From Flavobacteriales bacterium UBA7690 (GTDB taxonomy: Bacteria > Bacteroidota > Bacteroidia > Flavobacteriales_F > PHOS-HE28): a stretch of DNA of 27,442 bases. A program made the translations under genes and the position numbers. Below, one piece after another: positions 15,639 through 23,430 of the stretch (position 1 is the first letter of the stretch; each line of letters opens with the position of its first letter). The notes under the pieces were generated by a model. It was given only the letters and a program-made list of their open reading frames with translations. It had not been told where the DNA came from and did no database searches. The stretch is from positions 1 through 27,442 of the forward strand of contig DLGQ01000026.1 of the NCBI GenBank assembly GCA_002482775.1, read 5' to 3'.

Positions 15639-17504
15639 TCAGGGCCGCGCGAAACCGGTGGAGCCTTCCGGGAAGGTGATGGCATTGTTCGATCGGTCCA
15701 TATCCGCCAAGCGCTCCAATGGGTCCACCACGATCGACTTGATCGCCGCAAAGTCCAACGCAATGGAGAACGCATAGGTGGGGTCCGTCCACTGCCATGG
15801 TTCCATGGCGATGAAGGCGAAGCTCTCGGACCCCGCTGCTTTGGTGCCGTGCTGCAACGACATCGGGATGTGGTAGGTCACCATGCTGCCGTCGCGTTTC
15901 TCCACGCGCACATCCAAGGGCATCAACTGCTCGCCATTGCGTTCCAATTCGATCAGCGTAGCGCCACGTTCGCCCATCGCTGCGCGGATACCATAGTCCA
16001 AGGTGCGTGTAGTGTTGATCCACTCATCGAAGTACCAATCCAGTTCCACCCCGCTCTGCTTCTCCATCACGCGTTCGAAGTCGATGGGTTCGGGGTGTTT
16101 GAACTTGCACACATCGAAGTACCGCAGCAGGCCTGCTTTCAGGTCCTTCTCTCCCACCACCGCGCTCAACTGGTGCACGAACAGTTCACCGAAGCTGTAC
16201 GCTGTGGTGCCGTACGCTCGATTCGTGACGAAGTGGTCCGCATGGATGCTAGGCGGTTCATGTTTGCCACTTTTCACCAACGCGCTATAGCCCGCGAAGG
16301 CGCTGGCATGGGGGTCGCCGGGCTGGGGGAAGAGCTCCTGCATCACCTCACTGCTGGCATATTCCGTGAAGCCTTCATCCATCCAGGGGAAACGACCTTC
16401 GTTGCTGGCCAACACACCGTAATACCAGCTATGCACGCTCTCGTGCACGCTCACTCCCACCAAGGAACCTAGCCTGCGCTTCCCAGTGATCAACGTGAGC
16501 ATGGGGTATTCCATGCCGCCATCACCGCCTTGCACGAAGCTGTATTGCGGCCACGGGTACTTGCCGAAGTGCTTGTTCATGTGCTGGAAGTTCCGCACCA
16601 TGTAGCCGGGCAGCTCCTTCCAGGTGGCTTCGTATTCGGGCTTGTTCTTATAGAAGAAGTGCAGCTCGGGCCCGCCAGGCACCTGATCCATCGTGTGTAC
16701 GAAGTCGCGGTCCGCTGCCCAGGCGAAATCGTGGACGTTTTTGGCCACGAAGTGCCATTTCAGCTTGCCTCCGGAGATTTGCTTCAAGGGCTTCTTGCCC
16801 GTCGGGTAACCGTGGCCGATCTCGTGCGGGTTCTGCAACACACCGGTGGCCGCGATGGTGAAAGCACTGTGCATTTCCAGGGTCACATCGAAATCGCCCC
16901 ACACACCATGGAATTCGCGTCCAACGTATGGATACGCATGCCAGCCCCGGTGGTCGTACTCGGCCAGTTTCGGGTACCACTGGGCCATGCTGTAGGCCAC
17001 TTCCTCGGCATTGTCGCGGCCACTGCGGCGGATCTGCACAGGTACTTGTCCGTTGAAGGTGTACTCGAACGTGGTGCTCTTCTTCGGTAACAAGGGCTTG
17101 GCCAGGATCACCTTCAACACGGTGCCGAGAGGCTCCAGCGTGGTCGGCTTCCCGTCCTGCTTCAGTTCCTTGACTTCTTGCAGGCCGATCTGGTGCGGCT
17201 CCAACTCTGCGATACGGCCTCCCACCCGATCGTCCGGATCCTCGATGGTGCGCGACCGTACGTCCATTTCGCTGCCCGGTTGGAACGCGTTGAAGTAGAG
17301 GTGGAAGAAGACCTCGCGCAGCGTGTCGGGGCTATTGTTGGTGTAGACCAGCTTGGTGGTACCGGTGAACTTATGGTCAGCCGCGTTCAACGAGACGTCC
17401 ATGGTGTACTTCACCCGTTGCTGCCAGCGGTCACATTGGGCGTGCGTCGCCATCACCAAGAGAACAAGGACCGTGGTGATGATCGCGTGGGAGCAGTTCC
17501 TCAT
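15639..17504 (-). CDS. M1-family (gluzincin) aminopeptidase-like metallopeptidase, secreted
   Basis: This 621-residue protein has a signal peptide (AIITTVLVLLVMATHAQC). The zinc site is complete: HESVH at 354-358 and the third ligand Glu377 exactly 18 residues later (MDEGFTEY), the HExxH-x18-E pattern of the M1 family. A GGMEYP block upstream matches the GxMEN-type substrate-binding loop. The N-terminal ~200 residues form the M1 beta-sandwich (FTGTTKLVYTNNS, then VFFHLYFNAF). It would remove N-terminal residues from peptides outside the cytoplasm. The ATG at 17504 is chosen because the longer frame to 17714 would lie over the response regulator gene and lose the signal peptide position. It lies 65 nt downstream of that gene on the same strand, so the two may be cotranscribed. 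Its stop is directly adjacent to the hydrolase stop. Confidence 0.92.
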   Translation of the reverse strand: MRNCSHAIITTVLVLLVMATHAQCDRWQQRVKYTMDVSLNAADHKFTGTTKLVYTNNSPDTLREVFFHLYFNAFQPGSEMDVRSRTIEDPDDRVGGRIAELEPHQIGLQEVKELKQDGKPTTLEPLGTVLKVILAKPLLPKKSTTFEYTFNGQVPVQIRRSGRDNAEEVAYSMAQWYPKLAEYDHRGWHAYPYVGREFHGVWGDFDVTLEMHSAFTIAATGVLQNPHEIGHGYPTGKKPLKQISGGKLKWHFVAKNVHDFAWAADRDFVHTMDQVPGGPELHFFYKNKPEYEATWKELPGYMVRNFQHMNKHFGKYPWPQYSFVQGGDGGMEYPMLTLITGKRRLGSLVGVSVHESVHSWYYGVLASNEGRFPWMDEGFTEYASSEVMQELFPQPGDPHASAFAGYSALVKSGKHEPPSIHADHFVTNRAYGTTAYSFGELFVHQLSAVVGEKDLKAGLLRYFDVCKFKHPEPIDFERVMEKQSGVELDWYFDEWINTTRTLDYGIRAAMGERGATLIELERNGEQLMPLDVRVEKRDGSMVTYHIPMSLQHGTKAAGSESFAFIAMEPWQWTDPTYAFSIALDFAAIKSIVVDPLERLADMDRSNNAITFPEGSTGFARP

Positions 17505-17569
17505 AGCGCAAAGAAAAGGTGCCGCTTCCGGAGGTGAACGGTACCCTGTGACAATGCGTTGGACGGGCC

Positions 17570-18058
17570 TTAAGAAAGCAGCCGCTGGCGTAATGCGAAT
17601 TCGAGCTGTTGGTTGGCCTGCTTCAGTCGTTCCAAATGATCCTTGCGCTCTTCCTCGGCTCGTACATCGTCGTATGCCTTCCGCATGGCGATGGACAGGT
17701 CTTCCACCTTCCATGGCTTGGCGATGTAGTGGGAGACACCCGCCTTGTTCACCGCTTCGATGATGGCTTCGATATCGGCATAACCTGTAATGAGCATACG
17801 CCGGATCGCGGGATAGCGTTCGCGCACCATGGCCAGCATTTGGCTACCCGGGGTCCCTGGCATCCGCTGATCGGCGATCACCACATGAACATGGTGGGTA
17901 GCCAAAAGCTCCCACACCTCTTTCAAGTCCTTGGCTACCAACACATCCATGTTCCGGCGGAAGGTGGTTAGGAAGGCCTGTCGGTTACCTGCATCATCGT
18001 CCACGAACAACACGCACGGGCGATCGGCATCTTGGGAAAGTTGAGGCGCTGCGCTCAT
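17570..18058 (-). CDS. Single-domain response regulator (REC) with C-terminal coiled coil
   Basis: The protein has 162 residues. Residues ~14-130 are a CheY-like receiver: acidic pocket VLFVDDDAG, phosphoacceptor Asp63 in VIADQRMPG, conserved Thr in MLITGYAD, and Lys in YIAKPWKVEDL. The last ~30 residues (EEERKDHLERLKQ onward) form a coiled coil like the helices that link receivers to output domains, but no output domain follows. It is therefore an adaptor or a phosphate shuttle. The receiver is strikingly like the REC of the hybrid kinase at 23427-24965 (shared AFxxTFRRxMDVL, DQRMP, GSxxL, RMLxTGxxDxEAxI and KPWxVxDL). It is transcribed away from the ThiF-nitroreductase operon across a 145-bp spacer and may take phosphate from that operon's kinases. 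Confidence 0.9.
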   Translation of the reverse strand: MSAAPQLSQDADRPCVLFVDDDAGNRQAFLTTFRRNMDVLVAKDLKEVWELLATHHVHVVIADQRMPGTPGSQMLAMVRERYPAIRRMLITGYADIEAIIEAVNKAGVSHYIAKPWKVEDLSIAMRKAYDDVRAEEERKDHLERLKQANQQLEFALRQRLLS

Positions 18059-18203
18059 GGGTAGCCTAGGGTTTGTCGCCGCCCTTACGCGGCATTTGGT
18101 CGAAAGGTTCCATTCCCTATTGTTAATAATTTGTTGAAAACTTTTCGTCAGCTACCTTCACCCCCGCTTTCAGAAACCTTTCGGCCTACTCTCCGAACGA
18201 CCA
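18059..18203. promoter_or_regulatory. Divergent promoter region between response regulator and ThiF-nitroreductase operon
   Basis: An AT-rich patch at about 18118-18145 stands out from the GC-rich surroundings. On the plus strand TTTG (18130-18133) and TACCTTCA (18153-18160) are 19 nt apart, a plausible -33/-7 pair, about 43 nt upstream of the ATG at 18204. No clear box for the minus-strand regulator was found. The shared spacer makes joint regulation of both sides likely. Confidence 0.4.
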
Positions 18204-20504
18204 ATGGACACTTTGCTCGAAGCGTTGCTCTGCGCTTCAGCACCTGACCGGGACAGCTACCGGCCAATGATCTTCCGCATGGCGGCGCCAGAAGACCGGG
18301 CACGCTTGGAAGATCTGCTGAAGTCAAGACCACCTATCGTGGTCCTTGATGAGTTGGTCTCCCAACTGACCGAATTGGTGCGTGCCATGCAGCCCGCAAA
18401 GCGCTTCGCACCTGGTGAACTCGCCAAGGAAGCCCTTGCTCACTTGAACGGACGACCAGCTCACGAATACGGCGTTTGGGTGTTCTATCCGTGGTCCAAC
18501 AAGCTGGTCCACCTCCTGGACGAAGATGAGTTCGTTCGTGTACGGACCGATCGCAACCGCAACAAGATCACGACCGAAGAGCAGGCGTTGCTCGCCACGA
18601 AGAAGTTGGGCGTGATCGGGCTTAGCGTGGGCCAGAGCGTTTGCCTTACGCTGGCCTTGGAACGCAGCTTCGGGGAACTTCGCATCGCCGATTTCGACAC
18701 CTTGGACCTGAGCAACTTGAACCGCATACGCAGTGGGGTCCATGAATTGGGGCACTCCAAGGTGGTGAACACCGCTCGCGAGATCGCAGAACTGGACCCT
18801 TTCCTGAAGGTGACGGTGTTTAGCGAAGGCATCAACGAAGAGAACATCCATGCCTTCCTGACCGAAGGTGGCAACTTGGACCTGCTGATCGAAGAGTGCG
18901 ACAGCGTGGCCGTGAAGATCATCGCCCGCCAACATGCCAAGGCTTTGCGCATACCGGTGGTGATGGATACCAGCGATCGGGGCATGATCGATGTGGAAAG
19001 GTTCGACCTGGAGCCGGAACGGCCGATCCTGCATGGCCTGATAGACCACCTTGATCCACGAGACGCGGCCAAGGCCCGAACGAATGAGGAGAAGCTGCCG
19101 TTCGTGGTGCCGATCATCGGGCTGGAGACGATGAGCGTGCGAATGAAGGCCAGTATGTTGGAGATCGAAAGCACAGTAGGCACTTGGCCGCAATTGGCCA
19201 GTTCCGTAGTGCTTGGTGGTGCGTTGGTGAGCGATATCCACCGCCGGATCGCCATCGGCACGTTCACATCCAGCGGGCGTTGGTTCTTGGATGCGGAAGA
19301 ATTGGTCAAGGATCAGGAACCTCGTTCATCTCAACCTGACCCATTACCGGCGTATCCGAGGTTGACACTGGCCTCGATGCTCGAGCTGGCCGAACGGATC
19401 CCTGTGAAGAAAGACCGAAAGCCGCTGACCACCGCTACGGTGAAAGAGTTGGTGGAAGCCGGTGTTCTGGCGCCATCGGCAGGCAATCTTCAACCTTGGC
19501 AAGTACTGCACCATGCTGGTCGTTTGCTGGTGTTCCATAACGCGATGGATGGTGATTCGGGTCTCGACCCGGGGCGTTTGATCCCAGCCGTTGACATGGG
19601 CACTTTCCTAGAGAACGTGCACCTTTGTGCGCTCGGATCCGGTTTCGATGTGAGCATTGAACCTTACCCACTAACGCAGGAACATCGTTTGGTGGCGTTG
19701 ATAGAGCATTCATCCGATGAAGCAGAACCGGACCCCCTCTCCCTTTCCTTGCGCGCACGGTGTACCAACCGACGTAAAGGTGATGCGCGACCGTTGGAAC
19801 CCAAAGCCCTTGAAGCAATGGAGCATGCTGCCGCAGGAATTTTCGGTTGCCGGGCGCACTTCTTGACCAATAGACCTGCACTGGACTCCATGGCGGAAGT
19901 GATCGCCGAAGCGGAACGTCTGCGGATCCTGCATCCTGTAGGTCATGCGGAACTCTTCCGAAAAGAGATCCGATGGAGCCCCGCGGAGACTTCTGGTTCA
20001 CGTGATGGTCTAGATCTCGAGACCATGGAACTGAAGCTAACAGAGAAGGTCGGCTTCCACGTGGCCGCCGATGCACAAGCGATGGATCTCCTAGCGAGCT
20101 GGCGCATCGGTCGGGGTTTCATGAAAATGACCCGCGAGAACATGGCCTCAGCCTCGGCATTGGCGTTGGTGTCCTGTACGTCTAACAGTGCGACCGACCT
20201 GCTGAACGGAGGGCGTTCGATGCAACGCCTGTGGCTTGCCGCCACAGCCCACAATTTGGCCGTGCATCCTTGTGCCGCACCGATCCTACTCTCCCACCCG
20301 GTCCGTCACGGATTCTCCGGACTTTTCGAACCACATGATTCCTCCCTTCTACTAGAACTCTACGATCGGTTGGCCGAAGCTTTCGGACTGGACGGACGGG
20401 AAGCGGTTTTCATGGCGCGCCTCTCTTACGCGTCCTCTCCTTCCGCTATCAGCCTTCGAAGACCTTTGTCAACCTTCCTCCACTCACACGCTTCACTCTC
20501 CTGA
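18204..20504 (+). CDS. ThiF/E1-like adenylation domain fused to a nitroreductase domain (Rv1355c-like)
   Basis: This 766-residue cytoplasmic protein has three parts. Residues 1-130 are an unassigned N-terminal region. Residues ~131-380 are a ThiF/MoeB/E1-like domain: nucleotide loop GLSVGQ (139-144, a variant of GxGxxG), DFDTLDLSNLNR (163-174) with the adenylation Arg174, HSKV Lys, and ECDSVAVK. No Zn CxxC pairs and no obvious catalytic Cys are seen. Residues ~400-730 form a nitroreductase-like flavin domain (APSAGNLQPWQ, 423-433; RCTNRRKG; GGRSMQRLWLAATAHNLAVHP). The fusion matches the family named after M. tuberculosis Rv1355c, which is annotated MoeY without firm proof. It could adenylate a carboxylate and then oxidise or reduce the product. 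It is separated by 1 nt from the GNAT-like gene, so the two products likely act in one pathway. Domains are sure; chemistry is unknown. Confidence 0.85.
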   Translation: MDTLLEALLCASAPDRDSYRPMIFRMAAPEDRARLEDLLKSRPPIVVLDELVSQLTELVRAMQPAKRFAPGELAKEALAHLNGRPAHEYGVWVFYPWSNKLVHLLDEDEFVRVRTDRNRNKITTEEQALLATKKLGVIGLSVGQSVCLTLALERSFGELRIADFDTLDLSNLNRIRSGVHELGHSKVVNTAREIAELDPFLKVTVFSEGINEENIHAFLTEGGNLDLLIEECDSVAVKIIARQHAKALRIPVVMDTSDRGMIDVERFDLEPERPILHGLIDHLDPRDAAKARTNEEKLPFVVPIIGLETMSVRMKASMLEIESTVGTWPQLASSVVLGGALVSDIHRRIAIGTFTSSGRWFLDAEELVKDQEPRSSQPDPLPAYPRLTLASMLELAERIPVKKDRKPLTTATVKELVEAGVLAPSAGNLQPWQVLHHAGRLLVFHNAMDGDSGLDPGRLIPAVDMGTFLENVHLCALGSGFDVSIEPYPLTQEHRLVALIEHSSDEAEPDPLSLSLRARCTNRRKGDARPLEPKALEAMEHAAAGIFGCRAHFLTNRPALDSMAEVIAEAERLRILHPVGHAELFRKEIRWSPAETSGSRDGLDLETMELKLTEKVGFHVAADAQAMDLLASWRIGRGFMKMTRENMASASALALVSCTSNSATDLLNGGRSMQRLWLAATAHNLAVHPCAAPILLSHPVRHGFSGLFEPHDSSLLLELYDRLAEAFGLDGREAVFMARLSYASSPSAISLRRPLSTFLHSHASLS

Positions 20505-20505
20505 C

Positions 20506-21249
20506 ATGGATAAGATCACTATTCGCGCCTTTCGTGCGGTGGACGAACCGGAAACGTGCCACGAATTCCTGCAGGAGCACGTGCGCGTTCTGGCGGATCT
20601 TGGGGTTGATTCCGTGGTCAAGCCCGACACCTCATGGATGAACGACCCCGGAACAACTGTTTTCGTTGCAGAGCATCCGGAACTGGGTCTGGTTGCCGGG
20701 ATACGATTGGAATACGCCTGGCAGGATCGACCATTGCGCATGCAAACGTGTGTAGCACCGATGGCTCCACAAGTGACCCCGTTGCTAAACGAGCTTCAGC
20801 CCTACGGGAATGCCGAACTTTGTGGGTTATGGAACGCGCACCGTTTCGCCGGTCGAGGAGTCCCTTGGCTCCTGATCAAGGCGGCCATCGCTTGTGCTAG
20901 TCAGCTGGGTTTGTCCACGGTGGTCACATTCATCGCGGAGTACGTTGCTCCCTATGCAGAGAAGGTCGGCTTCTCACCGATCGATGGTATCGGGCAGAAC
21001 GGCCGGCTTGTATACCCGATCCCTGCCATTCAGACTTGGGCGATGGCGCTGTATGATGCCACCACTCTTAGCAATGTGAATTCCGTGATCCGCAAGGACC
21101 TGATCAGCCTGCGTGTAAGGCCGCGCCAGTTCCGCACAGAGCAGCCAAAACAGAGCGAGCTTTTCGTGGTTTACGACCTCCTGCTCGACCAACAGATGGT
21201 CAGAGGGTTCGAAGCGGTCATCGAATCGCGCCGCTTGTTCGCCGCCTGA
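20506..21249 (+). CDS. GNAT-like acyltransferase
   Basis: This 247-residue protein is cytoplasmic with no signal peptide. The core resembles a GNAT fold: a central strand pair (TTVFVAEHPELGLVAGIRLE), then ELCGLWNAHRFAGRGVPWLL with the acyl-CoA binding RxxGRG at residues 113-118, a helix KAAIACASQLGL, a strand VVTFIAEYV and a late VGF motif (YAEKVGFSPIDG). This layout is also that of acyl-transferring signal synthases (LuxI/FeeM-like), so acyl-CoA or acyl-ACP could be the donor; that is inference. The C-terminal ~60 residues (after WAMALYDATT) are not typical of simple GNATs. The start codon lies 1 nt after the stop of the ThiF-nitroreductase gene, implying coupled translation. The kinase gene follows after 42 nt. 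The acyltransferase fold is likely; the acceptor is unknown. Confidence 0.65.
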   Translation: MDKITIRAFRAVDEPETCHEFLQEHVRVLADLGVDSVVKPDTSWMNDPGTTVFVAEHPELGLVAGIRLEYAWQDRPLRMQTCVAPMAPQVTPLLNELQPYGNAELCGLWNAHRFAGRGVPWLLIKAAIACASQLGLSTVVTFIAEYVAPYAEKVGFSPIDGIGQNGRLVYPIPAIQTWAMALYDATTLSNVNSVIRKDLISLRVRPRQFRTEQPKQSELFVVYDLLLDQQMVRGFEAVIESRRLFAA

Positions 21250-21291
21250 GGGTAAGGGAACCTCTCGATCCGAGCTGGCGTATAACGCTCC

Positions 21292-23430
21292 ATGCTCTCC
21301 CGTTCCATAATCCTCATTTCGACCTTCGTTCTCGCTGCGATCGTCTCGGCAAGCGAGCTTCCACTAACATTCGATGGAAAGCCAATCCAGCGTTCCATTG
21401 GCCGCCATTCCTATCTTCTGGAGGATACCAACGGGCAGCTGACCGCCAGTGAGGCGCTGCGTGCACCGGGGTGGACTGCGTGCAAGTCGGACGTGCCGAA
21501 CTTGGCCGTATCAAGGTCGACACATTGGATCCGGTTCTCCGTCCGGAACACCTCGTCACAGCAGTACATCCTCCTATCGATTCCCTATTCTGAGATCGAC
21601 GAATTGGATGTTTCGGTGATCCGCAATGGCGAGTTGGAACGGATCGCGCGCACTGGGCGTTCCATCTCCGATGAAGAGGTCACTGAAAGCGAACACGACT
21701 TTGTTTTCATTCTGCCTATCGCGCAAGGAAATACCGGAGAGGTCCTTTTGAGATTACGTGGTTTCAAAGCCATCCACGTGCCTATGGACCTTACGGATAG
21801 TGCCACATACAGTACGTATAGCAGCGGCCGCAACTTAGCGTTGGGGGCTTATGCTGGCATCATGATGGTGATGGCGCTCTACAACCTGTTCCTCTTCTTC
21901 TCCATCCGCGAGAAGGCATACCTCCTGTATCCGCTCTACATTCTATCGATCTGCATTGCACAACTCGCCTTCCAAGGTGTGGGTCCATCGGATTGGTTCG
22001 CTCAATGGCCTTGGTTGGCTTCGCGGATCTCCATGATCGGTGCGCTCTTGGCGGTTCTGTTCGGAATGGAGTTCAGCCGCCGCTTCATCGGAACGAAGCA
22101 GATCCTACCCCGCATGCATCGCATCGTCGATGTCTTCCACATCCTGGTGCTCGTCATCCTGTGCATCTACCTCTTCGGAGACCCTTGGGTAGGCTACAAT
22201 TTGGCCCAGGCGATATGCGGTGTCACGGCCATTTTCCTGTTCGTCACTTCAATTTCAGCCATCCGAAGAGGTTCTCGCCAGGCCCGGTTCTTCCTGCTTG
22301 CATGGAGCTTCTTTCTGCTTGGCGTAGTGCTCTTCGTTCTCAAGGATGCAGGTGTGCTCCCCTTCAGCGCGATGACGCACTACAGTATGACACTAGGTTC
22401 CGCCATCGAAGGCGTACTCCTCTCCTTCGGTCTGGCCGATCGCATCAACGTCCTTCGCAAGGAAAAGGAACGGTCACAAGCCGACGCTTTGGCCGCTTCG
22501 CTGGAGAACCAACGCATCGTACGCGAGCAGAACGTGATCCTTGAAGAGAAGGTGACCCAACGCACGCACGACCTGCGCGAGACCAACGAGAACCTCAAAC
22601 GCACCCAGACCCAACTGGTGAACGCCGAGAAGATGGCTTCCCTTGGTCAGCTCACGGCAGGTATCGCACACGAGATCAACAACCCGATCAACTTCATCAC
22701 CAGCAACATACAGCCGCTGCGCCGCAACATATCGGAGATCGTGGAGGTGATGCAGGAATACAGGACGTTGACCCCGGAGACCGCAGCGGGTAAGCTGAAA
22801 GTGCTGAAGGAGCGTGAACGCCAGCTCGGGATCAACGATTCCATAGAAGAACTGGACGACATCATCGGAAGCATCGCTGATGGATCGCACCGAACGGCCG
22901 AGATCGTGCGCGGCTTGCGCAACTTCTCTCGTTTGGACGAGGACGATCTCAAGGAAAGCGACCTCCACGAAGGTTTGCGCAATACGCTGGCTCTACTTGC
23001 TCCGCAGTACCGTGATCGTGTACAGGTACGTTTCGAACTTGGGGATGTGCCGCATGTGGAGTGCTTCCCAGGCAAGGTCAACCAGGTGTTCATGAACATA
23101 CTTACGAACGCCATCCAAGCCACCCTTGCGCGCACCGATGGCGATACCCCTGAAGTGGTGATCGGAACATCTGTGGACGACGATCACGTCCGTATCACCA
23201 TATCAGACACGGGGATCGGCATGACACCGGAAGTGAAGGCCCGCATGTTCGATCCGTTCTTCACCACCAAACCGGTGGGCGAAGGAACCGGTCTTGGTCT
23301 AGCCATCGTGTACGGCATAGTCCAGGATCACTTCGGCCACATCGCAGTGGACAGTTCGCCCGGGCAGGGAACCACGATCCGCCTTCACCTACCGATCCGC
23401 CACGCACAGCCCCAACAAAAACGAGCATGA
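21292..23430 (+). CDS. 7TMR-DISM sensor histidine kinase
   Basis: The protein has 712 residues. A signal peptide (ILISTFVLAAIVSAS) is followed by a periplasmic 7TMR-DISM extracellular domain (~30-180; WIRFSVRNTSSQQYILLS). Seven membrane segments at ~185-390 follow (AGIMMVMALYNLFLFFS at the start, LAWSFFLLGVVLFVL near the end), then a coiled-coil helix (~395-445; NLKRTQTQLVNAEKMASLG). The HisKA box AGIAHEINNPINF has the phospho-His at 460. The HATPase domain follows, with the N box (NQVFMNILTNAIQAT), DTGIGM, FDPFFTTK and GEGTGLGLAIV. 7TMR-DISM domains are thought to bind small molecules or carbohydrates outside the membrane. It is in line with the two enzyme genes upstream and overlaps the next gene by ATGA, so sensing of a locus-made compound is a natural hypothesis. 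Confidence 0.93.
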   Translation: MLSRSIILISTFVLAAIVSASELPLTFDGKPIQRSIGRHSYLLEDTNGQLTASEALRAPGWTACKSDVPNLAVSRSTHWIRFSVRNTSSQQYILLSIPYSEIDELDVSVIRNGELERIARTGRSISDEEVTESEHDFVFILPIAQGNTGEVLLRLRGFKAIHVPMDLTDSATYSTYSSGRNLALGAYAGIMMVMALYNLFLFFSIREKAYLLYPLYILSICIAQLAFQGVGPSDWFAQWPWLASRISMIGALLAVLFGMEFSRRFIGTKQILPRMHRIVDVFHILVLVILCIYLFGDPWVGYNLAQAICGVTAIFLFVTSISAIRRGSRQARFFLLAWSFFLLGVVLFVLKDAGVLPFSAMTHYSMTLGSAIEGVLLSFGLADRINVLRKEKERSQADALAASLENQRIVREQNVILEEKVTQRTHDLRETNENLKRTQTQLVNAEKMASLGQLTAGIAHEINNPINFITSNIQPLRRNISEIVEVMQEYRTLTPETAAGKLKVLKERERQLGINDSIEELDDIIGSIADGSHRTAEIVRGLRNFSRLDEDDLKESDLHEGLRNTLALLAPQYRDRVQVRFELGDVPHVECFPGKVNQVFMNILTNAIQATLARTDGDTPEVVIGTSVDDDHVRITISDTGIGMTPEVKARMFDPFFTTKPVGEGTGLGLAIVYGIVQDHFGHIAVDSSPGQGTTIRLHLPIRHAQPQQKRA

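Noticed and set aside
17505..17714. N-terminal extension of the M1 peptidase
   Set aside because: It would overlap the response regulator gene in another frame and bury the signal peptide that starts at 17504.
18115..18150. AT-rich patch as a mobile-element or integration junction
   Set aside because: There are no flanking direct repeats, integrase or transposase remnants; an AT-rich promoter between divergent genes explains it.
18324..19309. Minus-strand frames opposite the ThiF domain
   Set aside because: They have no start context or recognisable motifs; the plus strand has clear adenylation and nitroreductase motifs.
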